Origin: Calditrichaceae bacterium
Lineage (GTDB): Bacteria > Calditrichota > Calditrichia > RBG-13-44-9 > J075
NCBI GenBank assembly: GCA_013360445.1
Contig: JABWBP010000025.1
Span: 1-64,000, forward strand
Direction of reading: 5' to 3'
Length of the DNA stretch: 64,000 nucleotides
Positions 43,706 to 53,026 of this stretch are shown one piece after another. Position 1 is the first letter of the stretch; the number at the start of each line of letters is the position of its first letter. Below the pieces are notes generated by a model. That model had not been told where the DNA came from. It worked only from the letters and a program-made list of their open reading frames with translations, and searched no databases. The position numbers and the translations under genes were made by a program.

Positions 43706-45550
43706 TTAATACGTCAACCCAAACCCGTAGGGGAACAGGGGATCGTAAACCGGGTCCCCGGCGTTGACGGGAATTTGCGCCATGTTGCGCGGCCAGGAGT
43801 GGGAGAGCTTGCCGGTGGGGGCATAATCCCCGAAGATCACGTCCGCCACTCCCCGCCCCTCGGTTCCCGGCAGCCAGGCGGCAATGAAGGCGTCGCAGAG
43901 CTCCAATACCGGCTCGATGACCATCGGGCGCCCGGATATGAGCACCGCCACCACCGGCACCCCGGCATTTTTGACGTTTTGGATGGCGGCGACGTCCTCC
44001 GGGGCTAAGTGCAGATCGCTCCGGTCGCCCTGGCCCTCGGCGTAGGGAGTTTCCCCGATCACCACAATGCCCACGTCCGCCCCGGCGGCGTTTGCGCCGG
44101 TATAGGAATAAGTAATGATGGTATTGCCGGTGATGGTGTTTTGGATCGCCTGCAAGATGGTGCTGCCGGGGGTGATGTTCCCGCTGCTCCCCTGCCAACT
44201 GATGGTCCACCCGCCGCACTGATTGCCGACGTTGTCGGCGCTTTTGCCAGCCACGTGGATGCGGTTCATGCTCTTGGAAAGGGGAAGAATTTGATTCTGG
44301 TTTTTCAGCAATACCAGGGACTGGCGCACGCACTCCCGGGCGATTTGGCGGTGGGCGGCGGAGCCGACGCTCCCGGTATAACTGCGGTCGGTGTAGGGGT
44401 GCTCGAACAGCCCCATCCTGAACTTGATGCGCAGGATGCGCCGCACCGCGTCGTCGATGCGCGCGAGCGGCACCCGGTTCCGGCCAACCAGGTCCTTCAG
44501 GGTATTGATAAATTGGATATATTTATCCGGCACCATGATCATGTCTAGCCCGGCATTGATGCTAATTTCCACGTCGCTGCGGTAATCGCCCGGCAACTGG
44601 TCGATGCCCGCCCAGTCGGAGACCAGGAACCCATCGAACCCTAACTCGCCCTTCAGCACCTCGGTCAACAAATAGTGGTTTCCGTGCATCTTCTGCCCGT
44701 TCCAACTGCTGAAGGAAACCATAATCGAGCCTGCCCCCGCCTGAATCGCGGCCAGGTACCCCGGGAGATGGATCTGCCGCAGGGTCTGCTCATCCACTTC
44801 GGTATTGCCCTGGTCGTGGCCGCCGGTGGTGCCGCCGTCTCCCACAAAATGCTTGGCGCAGGCCAAAACAGAGGTGGGAGAAGCGCCTAATTCCGTTCCC
44901 TGGAATCCCCGCACCGCGGCGGCGCCCATCATCACGGCCAATTCCGGGGTTTCCCCGAAGCCCTCGTAGGTTCGCCCCCAGCGCTCATCGCGCGGCACCG
45001 CAATGCAGGGGCCGAAAGTCCAGTCCAGCCCGGTGCCGGCCAACTCTTCCGCGGTCGCGCGGGCGGCCTGTTCCATCAAATCCGGGTTGCCGGTGCACCC
45101 CATCCCGATATTGTGGGGAAAGATGGTGGCCCCGTACACGTTGTTGTGCCCGTGCACCGCGTCGATCCCGTAAATGATGGGAATGCCCAGCCGGGTGCTC
45201 ATGGCTAAGTGCTGAAAGCGGTCGTACATGTCGCCCCACTCCGAGGGCACGTTCGGAGAGGGCGCAGAGCCGCCCCCGCTGAGGATCGATCCCAGGAAAT
45301 AGGTCTTGATGTCGCTTTCGCTTTGCAAAGCGCCCCGGTCGGCCTGGGCCATCTGCCCGATTTTTTCCTCCAGGGTCATGCGGGAAAGCAGGTCTTCGAC
45401 CCGCACTTCCACCGGGTAGGCGGGATTGCGGTAAATTACTTCGGAAGTATCCGGCGGGCTGTCGGGATTAGAAGAGGATTTCTTACAGGTAACGCTCATC
45501 GAAAAAAGCAGGCAAATAAGCAGGAAAGGCAGGATAGATTTCAGGGTCAT
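43706..45550 (-). CDS. Beta-glucosidase lipoprotein, GH3
   Basis: This 614-residue protein starts at ATG 45550 and has a lipoprotein signal ([16 protein letters not shown]). It has the GH3 barrel ([30 protein letters not shown] with the KH pair) and the nucleophile Asp in [13 protein letters not shown], then the alpha/beta domain ending FPYGFGLTY. It lacks the fibronectin-like C-terminal domain present in the GH3 at 19009. It trims beta-linked glucose from oligosaccharides made by the GH16 enzymes. It lies between two GH16 genes. Confidence 0.93.
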   Translation of the reverse strand: MTLKSILPFLLICLLFSMSVTCKKSSSNPDSPPDTSEVIYRNPAYPVEVRVEDLLSRMTLEEKIGQMAQADRGALQSESDIKTYFLGSILSGGGSAPSPNVPSEWGDMYDRFQHLAMSTRLGIPIIYGIDAVHGHNNVYGATIFPHNIGMGCTGNPDLMEQAARATAEELAGTGLDWTFGPCIAVPRDERWGRTYEGFGETPELAVMMGAAAVRGFQGTELGASPTSVLACAKHFVGDGGTTGGHDQGNTEVDEQTLRQIHLPGYLAAIQAGAGSIMVSFSSWNGQKMHGNHYLLTEVLKGELGFDGFLVSDWAGIDQLPGDYRSDVEISINAGLDMIMVPDKYIQFINTLKDLVGRNRVPLARIDDAVRRILRIKFRMGLFEHPYTDRSYTGSVGSAAHRQIARECVRQSLVLLKNQNQILPLSKSMNRIHVAGKSADNVGNQCGGWTISWQGSSGNITPGSTILQAIQNTITGNTIITYSYTGANAAGADVGIVVIGETPYAEGQGDRSDLHLAPEDVAAIQNVKNAGVPVVAVLISGRPMVIEPVLELCDAFIAAWLPGTEGRGVADVIFGDYAPTGKLSHSWPRNMAQIPVNAGDPVYDPLFPYGFGLTY

Positions 45551-45584
45551 GTTGGCAAACCTTGTTTTGTCAGGGTGTCGATCA

Positions 45585-45606
45585 GGAGTGCAAAATTTAT
45601 TTTGCA
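45585..45606. repeat. Third TGCAAA palindromic element
   Basis: GGAGTGCAAAATTTATTTTG followed by CA. It is the same family as the elements at 11480 and 43572-43628, here touching the stop of GH16 C and the start region of GH3. Confidence 0.5.
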
Positions 45607-45611
45607 ATACC

Positions 45612-46454
45612 TCATTTTGCCTTTTGATATACCCGGACGTAATCCACCATCATGGTTTGGGGAAACACCGTAGTGGAATCGGGATTGCCGGGCCAGTTTC
45701 CGCCCACGGCAACGTTCAGCAGCAAGTGGAAACGCCGGTCGAAGGGGGCGGGATAGCCTGCCGCCGTGGTATGCCATTCATTCTGGGTTTGGTAATGCTT
45801 TCCGTCCACGTACCAGCGGAATTCCGTGCTGTCCCATTCCAAAGTGAAGAGGTGGAAATCTTCCGAAAAAGAGCCGCCGGGCAGGGTGTAGGAGGTTCCG
45901 GTGTGCACATTGCCCGGCCATTCCCCGCCGTAGTGCAGGGTTCCGTACACTTTTTCCGGCTCCTGGCCCAACAGCTCCATGATGTCGATCTCCCCGCTGG
46001 CCGCCCAGCCGCCGTAATCCCAATCGCTGGGCAGCATCCAGATGGCCGGCCAAAGCCCCTGGCCGTAGGGAAGTTTTGCTTTGATATCGAAGCGCCCGTA
46101 CTTCCAGTCGCCCTTATATTTGGTGCGCATCCGGGCGGAGGTGTATTCCCGGGTTCCCTCCGGGCCGGTGTAGGTTTCTTTGATCGCCTTGATGACCAGT
46201 TTGCCGTCTTCGATATAAGAATTTTCCGGGCGGGCGGTGTAGTACTGCAGCTCGTTATTGCCCCCGCCCCGGGCGTTCACTTCGTGCTCCCATTTGCCGG
46301 TATCAATGGCTGCGCCGGCGAATTCATCCTGCCAGACCAGTTCCCAGCCGGGAATTTCCGGCCCCTGCTCCTTTTGGCTGCAACCATATCCTCCGGCAAT
46401 AAAAAACGCCGGGAACAAGAATAATAAGCGGTTGAAATGCGAGTTTTTTTTCAT
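45612..46454 (-). CDS. GH16 beta-glucanase lipoprotein (laminarinase-type, C)
   Basis: This 280-residue protein has a lipoprotein signal peptide ([16 protein letters not shown]) and a single GH16 domain in normal order: [30 protein letters not shown], catalytic [10 protein letters not shown] (EIDIME) and [19 protein letters not shown]. Likely endo-beta-1,3-glucanase activity. It is the first gene of the upstream operon of the glycan locus, with GGAGG upstream and the shared operator 130-150 bp further up. It is a paralog of the GH16 at 40253-41083. Confidence 0.92.
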   Translation of the reverse strand: MKKNSHFNRLLFLFPAFFIAGGYGCSQKEQGPEIPGWELVWQDEFAGAAIDTGKWEHEVNARGGGNNELQYYTARPENSYIEDGKLVIKAIKETYTGPEGTREYTSARMRTKYKGDWKYGRFDIKAKLPYGQGLWPAIWMLPSDWDYGGWAASGEIDIMELLGQEPEKVYGTLHYGGEWPGNVHTGTSYTLPGGSFSEDFHLFTLEWDSTEFRWYVDGKHYQTQNEWHTTAAGYPAPFDRRFHLLLNVAVGGNWPGNPDSTTVFPQTMMVDYVRVYQKAK

Positions 46455-47130
46455 ACCCCGTCGGCCTCCGGCCAGTTATCGAACCCAATGAACAGTGGGT
46501 AAATTACAATAACTATACCAGCGGGGAAAGCCTGCAATATTCCCATTGAACCGGGGATTTCAGCCGGTTTTATTATGAAAATGATAATTGGGGGGTTATT
46601 AATTTGATAATGTGGGAGGATTTCTGAGCGCTTGCATAATACCGGACTTACAAACATCAACAAAATATTTCTTGCGGTAATGATTTGGAGTGCGGTCTAT
46701 TTCGCTGATCGCCATATAAGTCAAAAAAACCAATCTTGATAAGCCAAATACCTAAGACTTGCGCCAAAGGCTTACAGATTTCGAGGAGAGGAATGAGTAT
46801 CTTCAATTCAACAAGCAGCGAATAGGAAAATAGAAAGTGCGGTTGCAAATTTGCACCCTTGTCGACTCTAAAATGTTGCGAATTCGCCATTATGATCCGG
46901 TTAAAAAGCGGCGGGAGCGGTCTTTTGTGAGGTTTGGCTGGCTGGTATGGATTTTGGGGATATTGAACAACCGAAGGGAGATGTGCCAGACGGGAAAAAA
47001 AGTTTGTCACAGCGGTACGGATGGCGCAACCTTAATGAGTGGAAGGTCGAAGTGTCCCTTGCGGAGTTAGTTTTAATGATTGAGGAAGATTGAGGCTGTT
47101 ACACTGTAGCTCAATTCCTCTGAAGAAGGG
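46455..47130. other. 676-bp intergenic region upstream of the glycan locus
   Basis: This gap separates the minus-strand locus from plus-strand genes. It contains the operator copy at 46581-46610. Reading frames are short and poorly supported. The best is a 48-codon frame at 46947-47093 with no clear ribosome-binding site, so no gene is called here. Confidence 0.4.
46581..46610. promoter_or_regulatory. Candidate operator, second copy (ATGATAA-N8-TTATTAATTTGATAA)
   Basis: ATGATAA (46581-46587), 8 nt, TTATTAATTTGATAA (46596-46610). It differs from the 37391 copy by two substitutions in the palindrome and one spacer nucleotide. Located about 130-150 bp upstream of the GH16 C start, it suggests co-regulation with the symporter 2 operon. 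Confidence 0.5.
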
Positions 47131-47508
47131 ATGCTTTACTTCGGCGTGGCTTTTATCATCGAAAACGACGTGGAAGCCATCGAAATTTGCCGAATTGGAA
47201 CCTCAGAAACGTTAAGATATAATATCGGCAGCGACAGATTCTATAGCGTCTATCTCACTACCAACTCCAGTACTGCGATTCTTGCTTCGGCAGAGCAAGT
47301 CATCAAAGACGGTGGATACTTTGTAGTTACCTCCCAGCGTCTTGACCAGACCGAGAAAAAGGTAACTATTTATTACCAGGACAACGTCGAGTCCCAGGCC
47401 CGGGAGATATCCCAGCGGCTAATCGCCAAACTGGGTGTTATTCCTAAACTCAAAAAGATGGAGTTGATCACCGAATTCGATATCGTGGTTTGGATCGGGA
47501 AAGATTAA
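47131..47508 (+). CDS. Hypothetical protein, LytR-C-like
   Basis: This protein has 125 residues. Its C-terminal half (KKVTIYYQDNVESQAREISQ...FDIVVWIGKD) resembles the LytR C-terminal/SPOR-like alpha-beta fold that binds peptidoglycan or partner proteins; the N-terminal half is unrecognised. There is no signal peptide. Base composition is AT-richer than the glycan locus. The start is uncertain, because the purine-rich GAAGAAGGG directly abuts the ATG. Confidence 0.5.
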   Translation: MLYFGVAFIIENDVEAIEICRIGTSETLRYNIGSDRFYSVYLTTNSSTAILASAEQVIKDGGYFVVTSQRLDQTEKKVTIYYQDNVESQAREISQRLIAKLGVIPKLKKMELITEFDIVVWIGKD

Positions 47509-47677
47509 CAAACTGTACGGATCAGTTTATCACCTGCTGAACCATTTACTTGCAATTTGGGGAGGGATCAAAAATCATTCCGGCCATCATCGAAATCCAG
47601 GAACCCAGAACTCAAGGAGCAGAGCGGAATACGCGACAGGAGCTTTAACAAGCGAGAGCCTTCAGGAGGATAAAAGT

Positions 47678-48568
47678 ATGAATGAACAGTTACCTGTAAA
47701 CGTTGTATGTCCATATTGTAAAACGGAACTGGAATTAGAGGAAGAGGAACAGACAGCAGGCAAATATACCTGTCCGAATTGCACTAAAGAAGTAACTGTC
47801 CCCAAAATCATGAACGAAACTGAAAAAACGAAAAATCAACCGGTTATTGACCGACAAGAAGAACTATCAGTTGAGTCTTTGCAGAAAGAGAAAGACTGGT
47901 TTATCGGGATTGAGGAAGGTGGTGGTTTAACGCACTATTACGATAAAGAGCAAATCGTTACAGAGCTTCGCACAAATATCCTTGAAGGAAAGTATGAAAA
48001 GACCACCAGTGTTGTAATTCACAGCAAGGATAAAGATGGAAAGTGGCAACAATCTACCTCCACGCTTGAAGAATTTGCCAAAAACCATTTTAAGCTTCGA
48101 GTTCTCTACCAGCCAGTCTGGAGCCATGCGATGGCTGGATTAAAATGGGGAGCAATCGGTGGAGTATTTTTAAAACTTGCTGATACATTCTTGATGCTAC
48201 TAAGTGTTGATGGCGGGATGGCTGTTCTATTTGCAGTAGCTGTAGGAGCCTGCATGATTCCAAGAATTGGATGGATAGGAATCGCAGCGATCTCTTACTT
48301 TATGTTCAAATTTAGTAGAGCTAACTTTTTTTTTATGGCGTTGGCCGCTGGACTGGTAGGTGCGATTCTTGGATGTCTTCCTGGTATGGCTATTGGTGGT
48401 ATGATAGGTTTCAGCCGCAAAGATTCTTTACCACTGGCCAATGATGCTGCACCTGAATCGGGTGGCCTACTTTTCAAGACTGTGATAATTCCTCTTGTGT
48501 CAGGCGTTGCTTTATTTGCTTTCTACATTTTCGTGTTCAATCCCTGGCTCGTAAGCGTTTTGGAGTAG
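47678..48568 (+). CDS. Zinc-ribbon membrane protein
   Basis: This 296-residue protein has an N-terminal zinc ribbon, VVCPYCKTELELEEEEQTAGKYTCPNC (two CPxC pairs). A GYF_2-like soluble domain follows (about 70-150, WFIGIEEGGGLTHYYDKEQI), then four to five membrane segments (about 155-290). The zinc ribbon matches the one in the protein at 59478-60116 in spacing and in the ELELEEEE-AGK linker. The start is supported by AGGAGG. Possibly a membrane protein related to the system at the right end; otherwise unrecognised. Confidence 0.65.
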   Translation: MNEQLPVNVVCPYCKTELELEEEEQTAGKYTCPNCTKEVTVPKIMNETEKTKNQPVIDRQEELSVESLQKEKDWFIGIEEGGGLTHYYDKEQIVTELRTNILEGKYEKTTSVVIHSKDKDGKWQQSTSTLEEFAKNHFKLRVLYQPVWSHAMAGLKWGAIGGVFLKLADTFLMLLSVDGGMAVLFAVAVGACMIPRIGWIGIAAISYFMFKFSRANFFFMALAAGLVGAILGCLPGMAIGGMIGFSRKDSLPLANDAAPESGGLLFKTVIIPLVSGVALFAFYIFVFNPWLVSVLE

Positions 48569-48621
48569 AAATAATAAATTTCTAACCCTCCAGGTTTATA
48601 GCAAAAGCAAGGAGTCTTTAG

Positions 48622-49989
48622 ATGAAATCTTTACTGATCGTTTTATCCGGTTTGATCTGTTCCGCCGGTTCTTTTGCTCAAACACCGGATACTCTTTTTT
48701 TTCAAGATTGGGAATCGGGAATCGGCAGTTGGTTTGCAAGCAATGGGGTTTGGGAAGTGGGGATACCGATGGTGGGGCCTTCGAGCACTCATTCGGGTCA
48801 AAGGTGTGCAGCAACCATTTTAAATGGAAATTATCCCAGCGGATCAAATACACGTCTTGAAAGTCCTATCAGCCCGCAAATTGTTTTGCCTTCCGTTTCT
48901 CCCCCAGAAAAAATTTTGCTGAAATTCTGGCATTGGTTTAGAAATTGGAATGATAACGGAAGTATTCAGATATCAGTGAATGGAGGTTCCTGGCAGACCA
49001 TTAACAATCCACTCATTACGGGTACCAGTAACGCCTGGACGCAGTATGTTGCGGATCTTTCACTGTTTGCCAACTCTACTATTCGTATCGGGTTTCTTTT
49101 TCAATCAGGAACGTTTGATAACGATAATGGCTGGTACATTGACGATATACTGGTTGTCAAGAAGGTTTCCTTATTGAATAATCCTGAAGATTTTGAGGCG
49201 GGCGTCGGGGATTGGGGAGCCGATAATGGCGTTTGGCAGGTCGGTGTTCCTACCGTCGGGCCGCCAAACGCATACTCCAGTCTGAATTGCGCTGGAACCA
49301 TGTTGAATGCTAATTATCCAAGCAGCAAAAGCTCAAGGCTGATTAGCCCGGAGATTGATATTATACCGCTACAAGGCCAAAGCCCCATCCTGTTTTTTTG
49401 GCACTGGTTCAGGTTATGGAATGACGCAGGCAGAGTACAAATTTCGGTTAACCACGGCGCATGGCAAACGGTGGCAGGACCTTTTTCCGGGACAAGTCCC
49501 GTTTGGACACAGGCTCCGCCGGTTGATTTATCTGCTTATGCGGACTCTTCAGTGAGAATAGCTTTTTACTTCCAGTCAGGTACCTTTGACAATGATAATG
49601 GCTGGTACATAGACGATATTCGAATTGAGGGGATTCAAGATCCTACCTCAATCGGTGAAGTTCATTTTCAAGTAGTGACGGGTTTTGAGTTATCTCAAAA
49701 CTACCCCAACCCCTTCAACCCGACCACCGCCATCCGTTACCAACTGCCTAAATCCGGCAGTGTAGAGCTAACAATTTACAACCTGCTCGGCCAGGAAATC
49801 CGCAAATTAGTGAATGAAAATCGAATCGCCGGGCAATATACGGTACAGTGGGATGGCAGGGATGAAACCGGCGCTGCGGTTGCCAGTGGAGTGTATTTAT
49901 ACCGCCTCAAGGCCGGGGAGCCTTCGGGGGGTTCGCCAGGCGCAGCGCAGGGTTTCGTGGAAACGAAGAAGATGCTGTTGCTACGCTAA
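48622..49989 (+). CDS. Secreted protein with two MAM-like repeats and sorting domain
   Basis: This 455-residue protein has a signal peptide (about 1-20). Two tandem copies of one beta-rich domain follow, each about 155 residues: FQDWESGIGSWFASNGVWEV...DNDNGWYIDDI (about 26-175) and FEAGVGDWGADNGVWQV...DNDNGWYIDDI (about 190-335). This is the pattern of MAM-like or choice-of-anchor domains. The C-terminus is a sorting domain (NYPNPFNPTTAIRYQLPKSG, ending TKKMLLLR). The sorting domain holds an extra Gly/Pro-rich insert (EPSGGSPGAAQGF), like an in-frame repeat insertion. Probably an extracellular adhesin or carbohydrate-binding protein. AAGGAG precedes the start. Confidence 0.75.
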   Translation: MKSLLIVLSGLICSAGSFAQTPDTLFFQDWESGIGSWFASNGVWEVGIPMVGPSSTHSGQRCAATILNGNYPSGSNTRLESPISPQIVLPSVSPPEKILLKFWHWFRNWNDNGSIQISVNGGSWQTINNPLITGTSNAWTQYVADLSLFANSTIRIGFLFQSGTFDNDNGWYIDDILVVKKVSLLNNPEDFEAGVGDWGADNGVWQVGVPTVGPPNAYSSLNCAGTMLNANYPSSKSSRLISPEIDIIPLQGQSPILFFWHWFRLWNDAGRVQISVNHGAWQTVAGPFSGTSPVWTQAPPVDLSAYADSSVRIAFYFQSGTFDNDNGWYIDDIRIEGIQDPTSIGEVHFQVVTGFELSQNYPNPFNPTTAIRYQLPKSGSVELTIYNLLGQEIRKLVNENRIAGQYTVQWDGRDETGAAVASGVYLYRLKAGEPSGGSPGAAQGFVETKKMLLLR

Positions 49990-50015
49990 GGGAGCAGGCC
50001 GCCCTTTAGGAGAGG

Positions 50016-50046
50016 AACGGGGCTTTCCACCAGGGAAAGCCCCGTT
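50016..50046 (+). terminator. Hairpin after the secreted protein gene
   Basis: AACGGGGCTTTCC (50016-50028) and GGAAAGCCCCGTT (50034-50046) form a perfect 13-bp stem with a 5-nt loop. There is no T-run, so it may act as a weak terminator or a mRNA-stability element before the histidine kinase. Confidence 0.5.
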
Positions 50047-50134
50047 GAATACGTGCTCTAATATTCCCATCAGCAACCGCGTCATAAGAACTTCCTGAAC
50101 AGGGTATTGCTAACCAGGGAAACTATGTTATTTC

Positions 50135-51388
50135 ATGGCTACTTTTATCAAAATGCATTGTTTATATTCAGAGGAATCCTTGATCGAAAACCATCAGCAG
50201 ATTTGTTCTGGGGGATTGGCCTTGCCGGAAAAAGATTCGTTGGAATTTATGGCGGCGATTGGCTTTGCCGTTGCTGCATTTCTGTTGATCGTATTTGCCT
50301 ACGGCGTGCACCTGCTCAACTCCAGCAGGCGCTTGCGTAAAGCGCAGCGCGTTTCAACCGCGGTGGTCGAATTTACCCCGGCGCTAATGATGATCGTTTT
50401 TGACCATGAAAACAAGGTGGTGGCATTTAACAAGAGCAGTGAAACGGTCAGCGGATACCTGGCGGAAGAAATCATAGGCAAACAAGCCCGGGAAATGTCT
50501 TTCTTGCCGCACATATTACGCGAGGAAGATGAAGATCAGCAGGGGAATTCGCGCTCGCAAAACTTTATCCGCACCACGGCTACATTACGCCTGAAGGACG
50601 GCAGGGAGCGTTCTATCGAATGGCAAATCCAGAGTTTTAAGGATCACGAGGGGAGAGTCGAGTTGAAAATTGCTTCCGGTTTGGATATCACAGAATTGAA
50701 AATTGCCCAGGAAAAGCTTCGCGCACTGACGGCTAAATTGTCCGCTGCAGAAGACCGCGAGCGCAAGCGGATTTCCGAGGAGCTTCACGACCGCATTGCC
50801 GAGACGCTGATCATTTCCAATCGCAAAATTACGGATCTTAAAAATCAACTGCTTTCACCGGACAGCGGCAAATCCCTGGATGAACTCAATCACGTCATCC
50901 AGGAATTCTTAAAAAGAGCGCGTTCGTTGATTTTCGACCTGGTTCCGCCGGTTCTATATGACATCGGGCTGGAAGCCGCCGTCGAATCGCTGGCCGCCAA
51001 TTTCAGAAAACAGCATCATATCAATGTCATCCTGGAAGACGACCGGCAAGAAAAGCCCGTTAATTCTGATATTGCCATATTCCTGTACAAAGCCGTGCGG
51101 GAACTGCTGCTCAACGTAGTAAAACATTCCCAGGCTACGGAAGTGCATATCGAGCTTTCCAGGGTTGATGATAGTTACCTGATCGCCGTTCAAGATAACG
51201 GCTGTGGCTTCTCCCCGGTCAGCCTGCTATTCGACTCGGAAAATAGCCGCGGCTTCGGTTTGTTCAATATTAAAAGCCAGGCAGAATACTACAAAGGCAG
51301 CCTGGAAATCGACAACGCGCCCGAAAAAGGCACCCGGGTTGCCATACGAATACCCCTGGATGAGAACAATCGGGAAGAAAGCGTATGA
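50135..51388 (+). CDS. NarL-type sensor histidine kinase with PAS domain
   Basis: This 417-residue kinase has one transmembrane segment (about 39-61) and no large extracellular sensor. A PAS domain (about 75-195, PALMMIVFDHENKVVAFNKSS) is followed by the HisKA_3 dimerisation box with H218 in RERKRISEELHDRIAE and an HATPase domain (ELLLNVVKHSQAT, DNGCGF). The last 4 bp overlap the response regulator gene (ATGA). Signal unknown; a standalone 7-TM protein is encoded just downstream and could feed it. An in-frame ATG at 50249 is an alternative start. Confidence 0.88.
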   Translation: MATFIKMHCLYSEESLIENHQQICSGGLALPEKDSLEFMAAIGFAVAAFLLIVFAYGVHLLNSSRRLRKAQRVSTAVVEFTPALMMIVFDHENKVVAFNKSSETVSGYLAEEIIGKQAREMSFLPHILREEDEDQQGNSRSQNFIRTTATLRLKDGRERSIEWQIQSFKDHEGRVELKIASGLDITELKIAQEKLRALTAKLSAAEDRERKRISEELHDRIAETLIISNRKITDLKNQLLSPDSGKSLDELNHVIQEFLKRARSLIFDLVPPVLYDIGLEAAVESLAANFRKQHHINVILEDDRQEKPVNSDIAIFLYKAVRELLLNVVKHSQATEVHIELSRVDDSYLIAVQDNGCGFSPVSLLFDSENSRGFGLFNIKSQAEYYKGSLEIDNAPEKGTRVAIRIPLDENNREESV

Positions 51389-52044
51389 AAATCAAAGTAC
51401 TCCTGGTGGAAGACCATACCATTGTCCGTTCGAGCCTGCGGGTGCTCCTGGAGCGGCAACCCGGCATCGAAGTGATTGGGGAAGCGGCCACGGGAGAGGA
51501 AGCAATAGAATTAGCCGGCCAACTCCTGCCGGACATAGTGATCATGGACGTGGTATTGCGGGGGGCGGAGATCAGCGGTATTCAGGCTACCCGGAAAATT
51601 ATCGACCTGCAAAAGGGCATTAGAGTCATCGCCCTGTCGGTAATGGAGGATTTGGCGTACGTGAAGAGCATGTTATCGGCCGGTGCGTCGGGTTATTTGT
51701 TCAAAGGGTGCACCGAAGAGGATTTGATGGAAGCATTGCATGACGTCATGCAGGGCAAGGTTTATTTCAGTGAAGAGGCCGGGCGGGCGGTGCACGAGGA
51801 CTACGTGCATCTGATGCAGACCCCGGTAAAACCCCGCGCCGGGGAGTTAACCTCCCGGGAACTGGATATCGTGCGGCTTATTGCGCTTGGTGAAAATCCC
51901 AAAGAAATCGCCAATCGCTTGAGCATCTCCCGAAAAACCGTGGACGCCCATAAACGGAATCTAATGGAAAAACTGAGCCTGAGGAGCGACGCCGAATTGA
52001 CCCGCTACGCTCTTAGAGAGGGAATTATCCGGGAAGATGAGTGA
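51385..52044 (+). CDS. LuxR/NarL-family response regulator
   Basis: This 219-residue protein has an N-terminal receiver domain with phospho-acceptor D55 in IVIMDVVLRG (the usual Pro after it is missing), a VIALSVMED switch and K in GYLFKGC. The C-terminal LuxR-type HTH (about 150-210) contains LTSRELDIVRLIALGENPKEIAN and ISRKTVDAHKRNLMEKL. It is translationally coupled to the kinase. Target genes are unknown. Confidence 0.92.
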   Translation: MKIKVLLVEDHTIVRSSLRVLLERQPGIEVIGEAATGEEAIELAGQLLPDIVIMDVVLRGAEISGIQATRKIIDLQKGIRVIALSVMEDLAYVKSMLSAGASGYLFKGCTEEDLMEALHDVMQGKVYFSEEAGRAVHEDYVHLMQTPVKPRAGELTSRELDIVRLIALGENPKEIANRLSISRKTVDAHKRNLMEKLSLRSDAELTRYALREGIIREDE

Positions 52045-52078
52045 GCCTGTAGTCCCACCCGCTTCCCGGGCAAAACGC

Positions 52079-52762
52079 TTAGGGCGTCTTGTCCTGGCCG
52101 GACGCTAATGGTGAAACAAGGCCCAGGGCGCAAATATTGCCAATTACGAACAGGAGGTTCTGGAGAATATTCAAAATGGCATGGGTATAGACTAAAAATA
52201 AAAGAATCTCCCGGTTTTGGATGTACATAAAAGGCACGATGATAATCGATCCGCAATAATAAATCGCCAGGGCGAGCAGAATCCAGAAGCGATAGTCGCT
52301 CTGCAGCAGCGTTTCTTCGCGGGCAGACAACTGGTGAAGGGTAAACAGCACAAATCCGCCGATCAATAACAACGAGATGGGGCGGGAAACATAGTTGATG
52401 GTACTGGATTCAAAGTTTTCGATGCCTGCTATTTTCATAAAGCCGTAGAGGCCCAAATAAAGGGGAATGCTTATTAGCATTGCTTTCCTGGATTTCTCCC
52501 GGTTTTGCCAGCGGGAGAGGATGAATACGATCAGGAGATATTCCAGGGGAGTGTATAGATGGATAATCCAGGCGTTCGGCTTGTTAGCAAGGTGGTGAGC
52601 GTGAACCAGTATCTCTGTTAGCAGTGCGGCGGTAAAAAACAGCCACAAGAGAATGGTATTCCGAATAGACCTGCTGAAAAACAACATCGCGGTAGCGCTG
52701 AGAAAAGGAAGCACGGTTGACAGGTTCGACAGGACGATGAGCAGGGGGGTATTTTTGAACAT
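52079..52762 (-). CDS. Seven-transmembrane protein
   Basis: This protein has about 228 residues from ATG 52762. A longer frame reaches 52996, but its first 80 residues are not membrane-like and lack support. Seven hydrophobic segments are spaced as in 7-TM sensor-like proteins (TPLLIVLSNLSTVLPFLSAT at the start, then HHLANKPNAWIIHLYTPLEY near the middle, RFWILLALAIYYCGSIIIVP late). No catalytic motif. It is convergent with the two-component genes. It may be a sensor or regulator partner; no family is recognised. Confidence 0.55.
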   Translation of the reverse strand: MFKNTPLLIVLSNLSTVLPFLSATAMLFFSRSIRNTILLWLFFTAALLTEILVHAHHLANKPNAWIIHLYTPLEYLLIVFILSRWQNREKSRKAMLISIPLYLGLYGFMKIAGIENFESSTINYVSRPISLLLIGGFVLFTLHQLSAREETLLQSDYRFWILLALAIYYCGSIIIVPFMYIQNREILLFLVYTHAILNILQNLLFVIGNICALGLVSPLASGQDKTP

Positions 52763-52966
52763 TTTGGGGAGCAATTGCCTGATTTTAAGAGACGGTTCAA
52801 AAATCTTCAATGAGACGTCGCTATCCATGAAACCAGGAAAGACGCCGGGGGATTCTACGCAAATTGACGCACTTTTGCAATAGTCTTGCAGAAAAGTACC
52901 GGGGGCAAAGCAAAAACAGACAAACCGGGAATTTCGGGCGAGGTGACAGGAGAGAGCCTCTTTCAG

Positions 52967-52999
52967 CCCATGGTTCCGGCATAGAACCGGAACCATGGG
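52967..52999 (-). terminator. Strong hairpin after the duplicated-domain gene
   Basis: CCCATGGTTCCGG (52967-52979) and CCGGAACCATGGG (52987-52999) form a perfect 13-bp stem with a 7-nt loop, just downstream of the stop at 53027. There is no T-run, so termination is only inferred. Confidence 0.45.
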
Positions 53000-53026
53000 T
53001 TTGAATAAGGCAATAGGCTATCAGTC

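Noticed and set aside
46947-47093. 48-codon plus-strand reading frame
   Set aside because: No ribosome-binding site, no recognised domain, and composition not clearly coding; kept only as a note in the intergenic entry.
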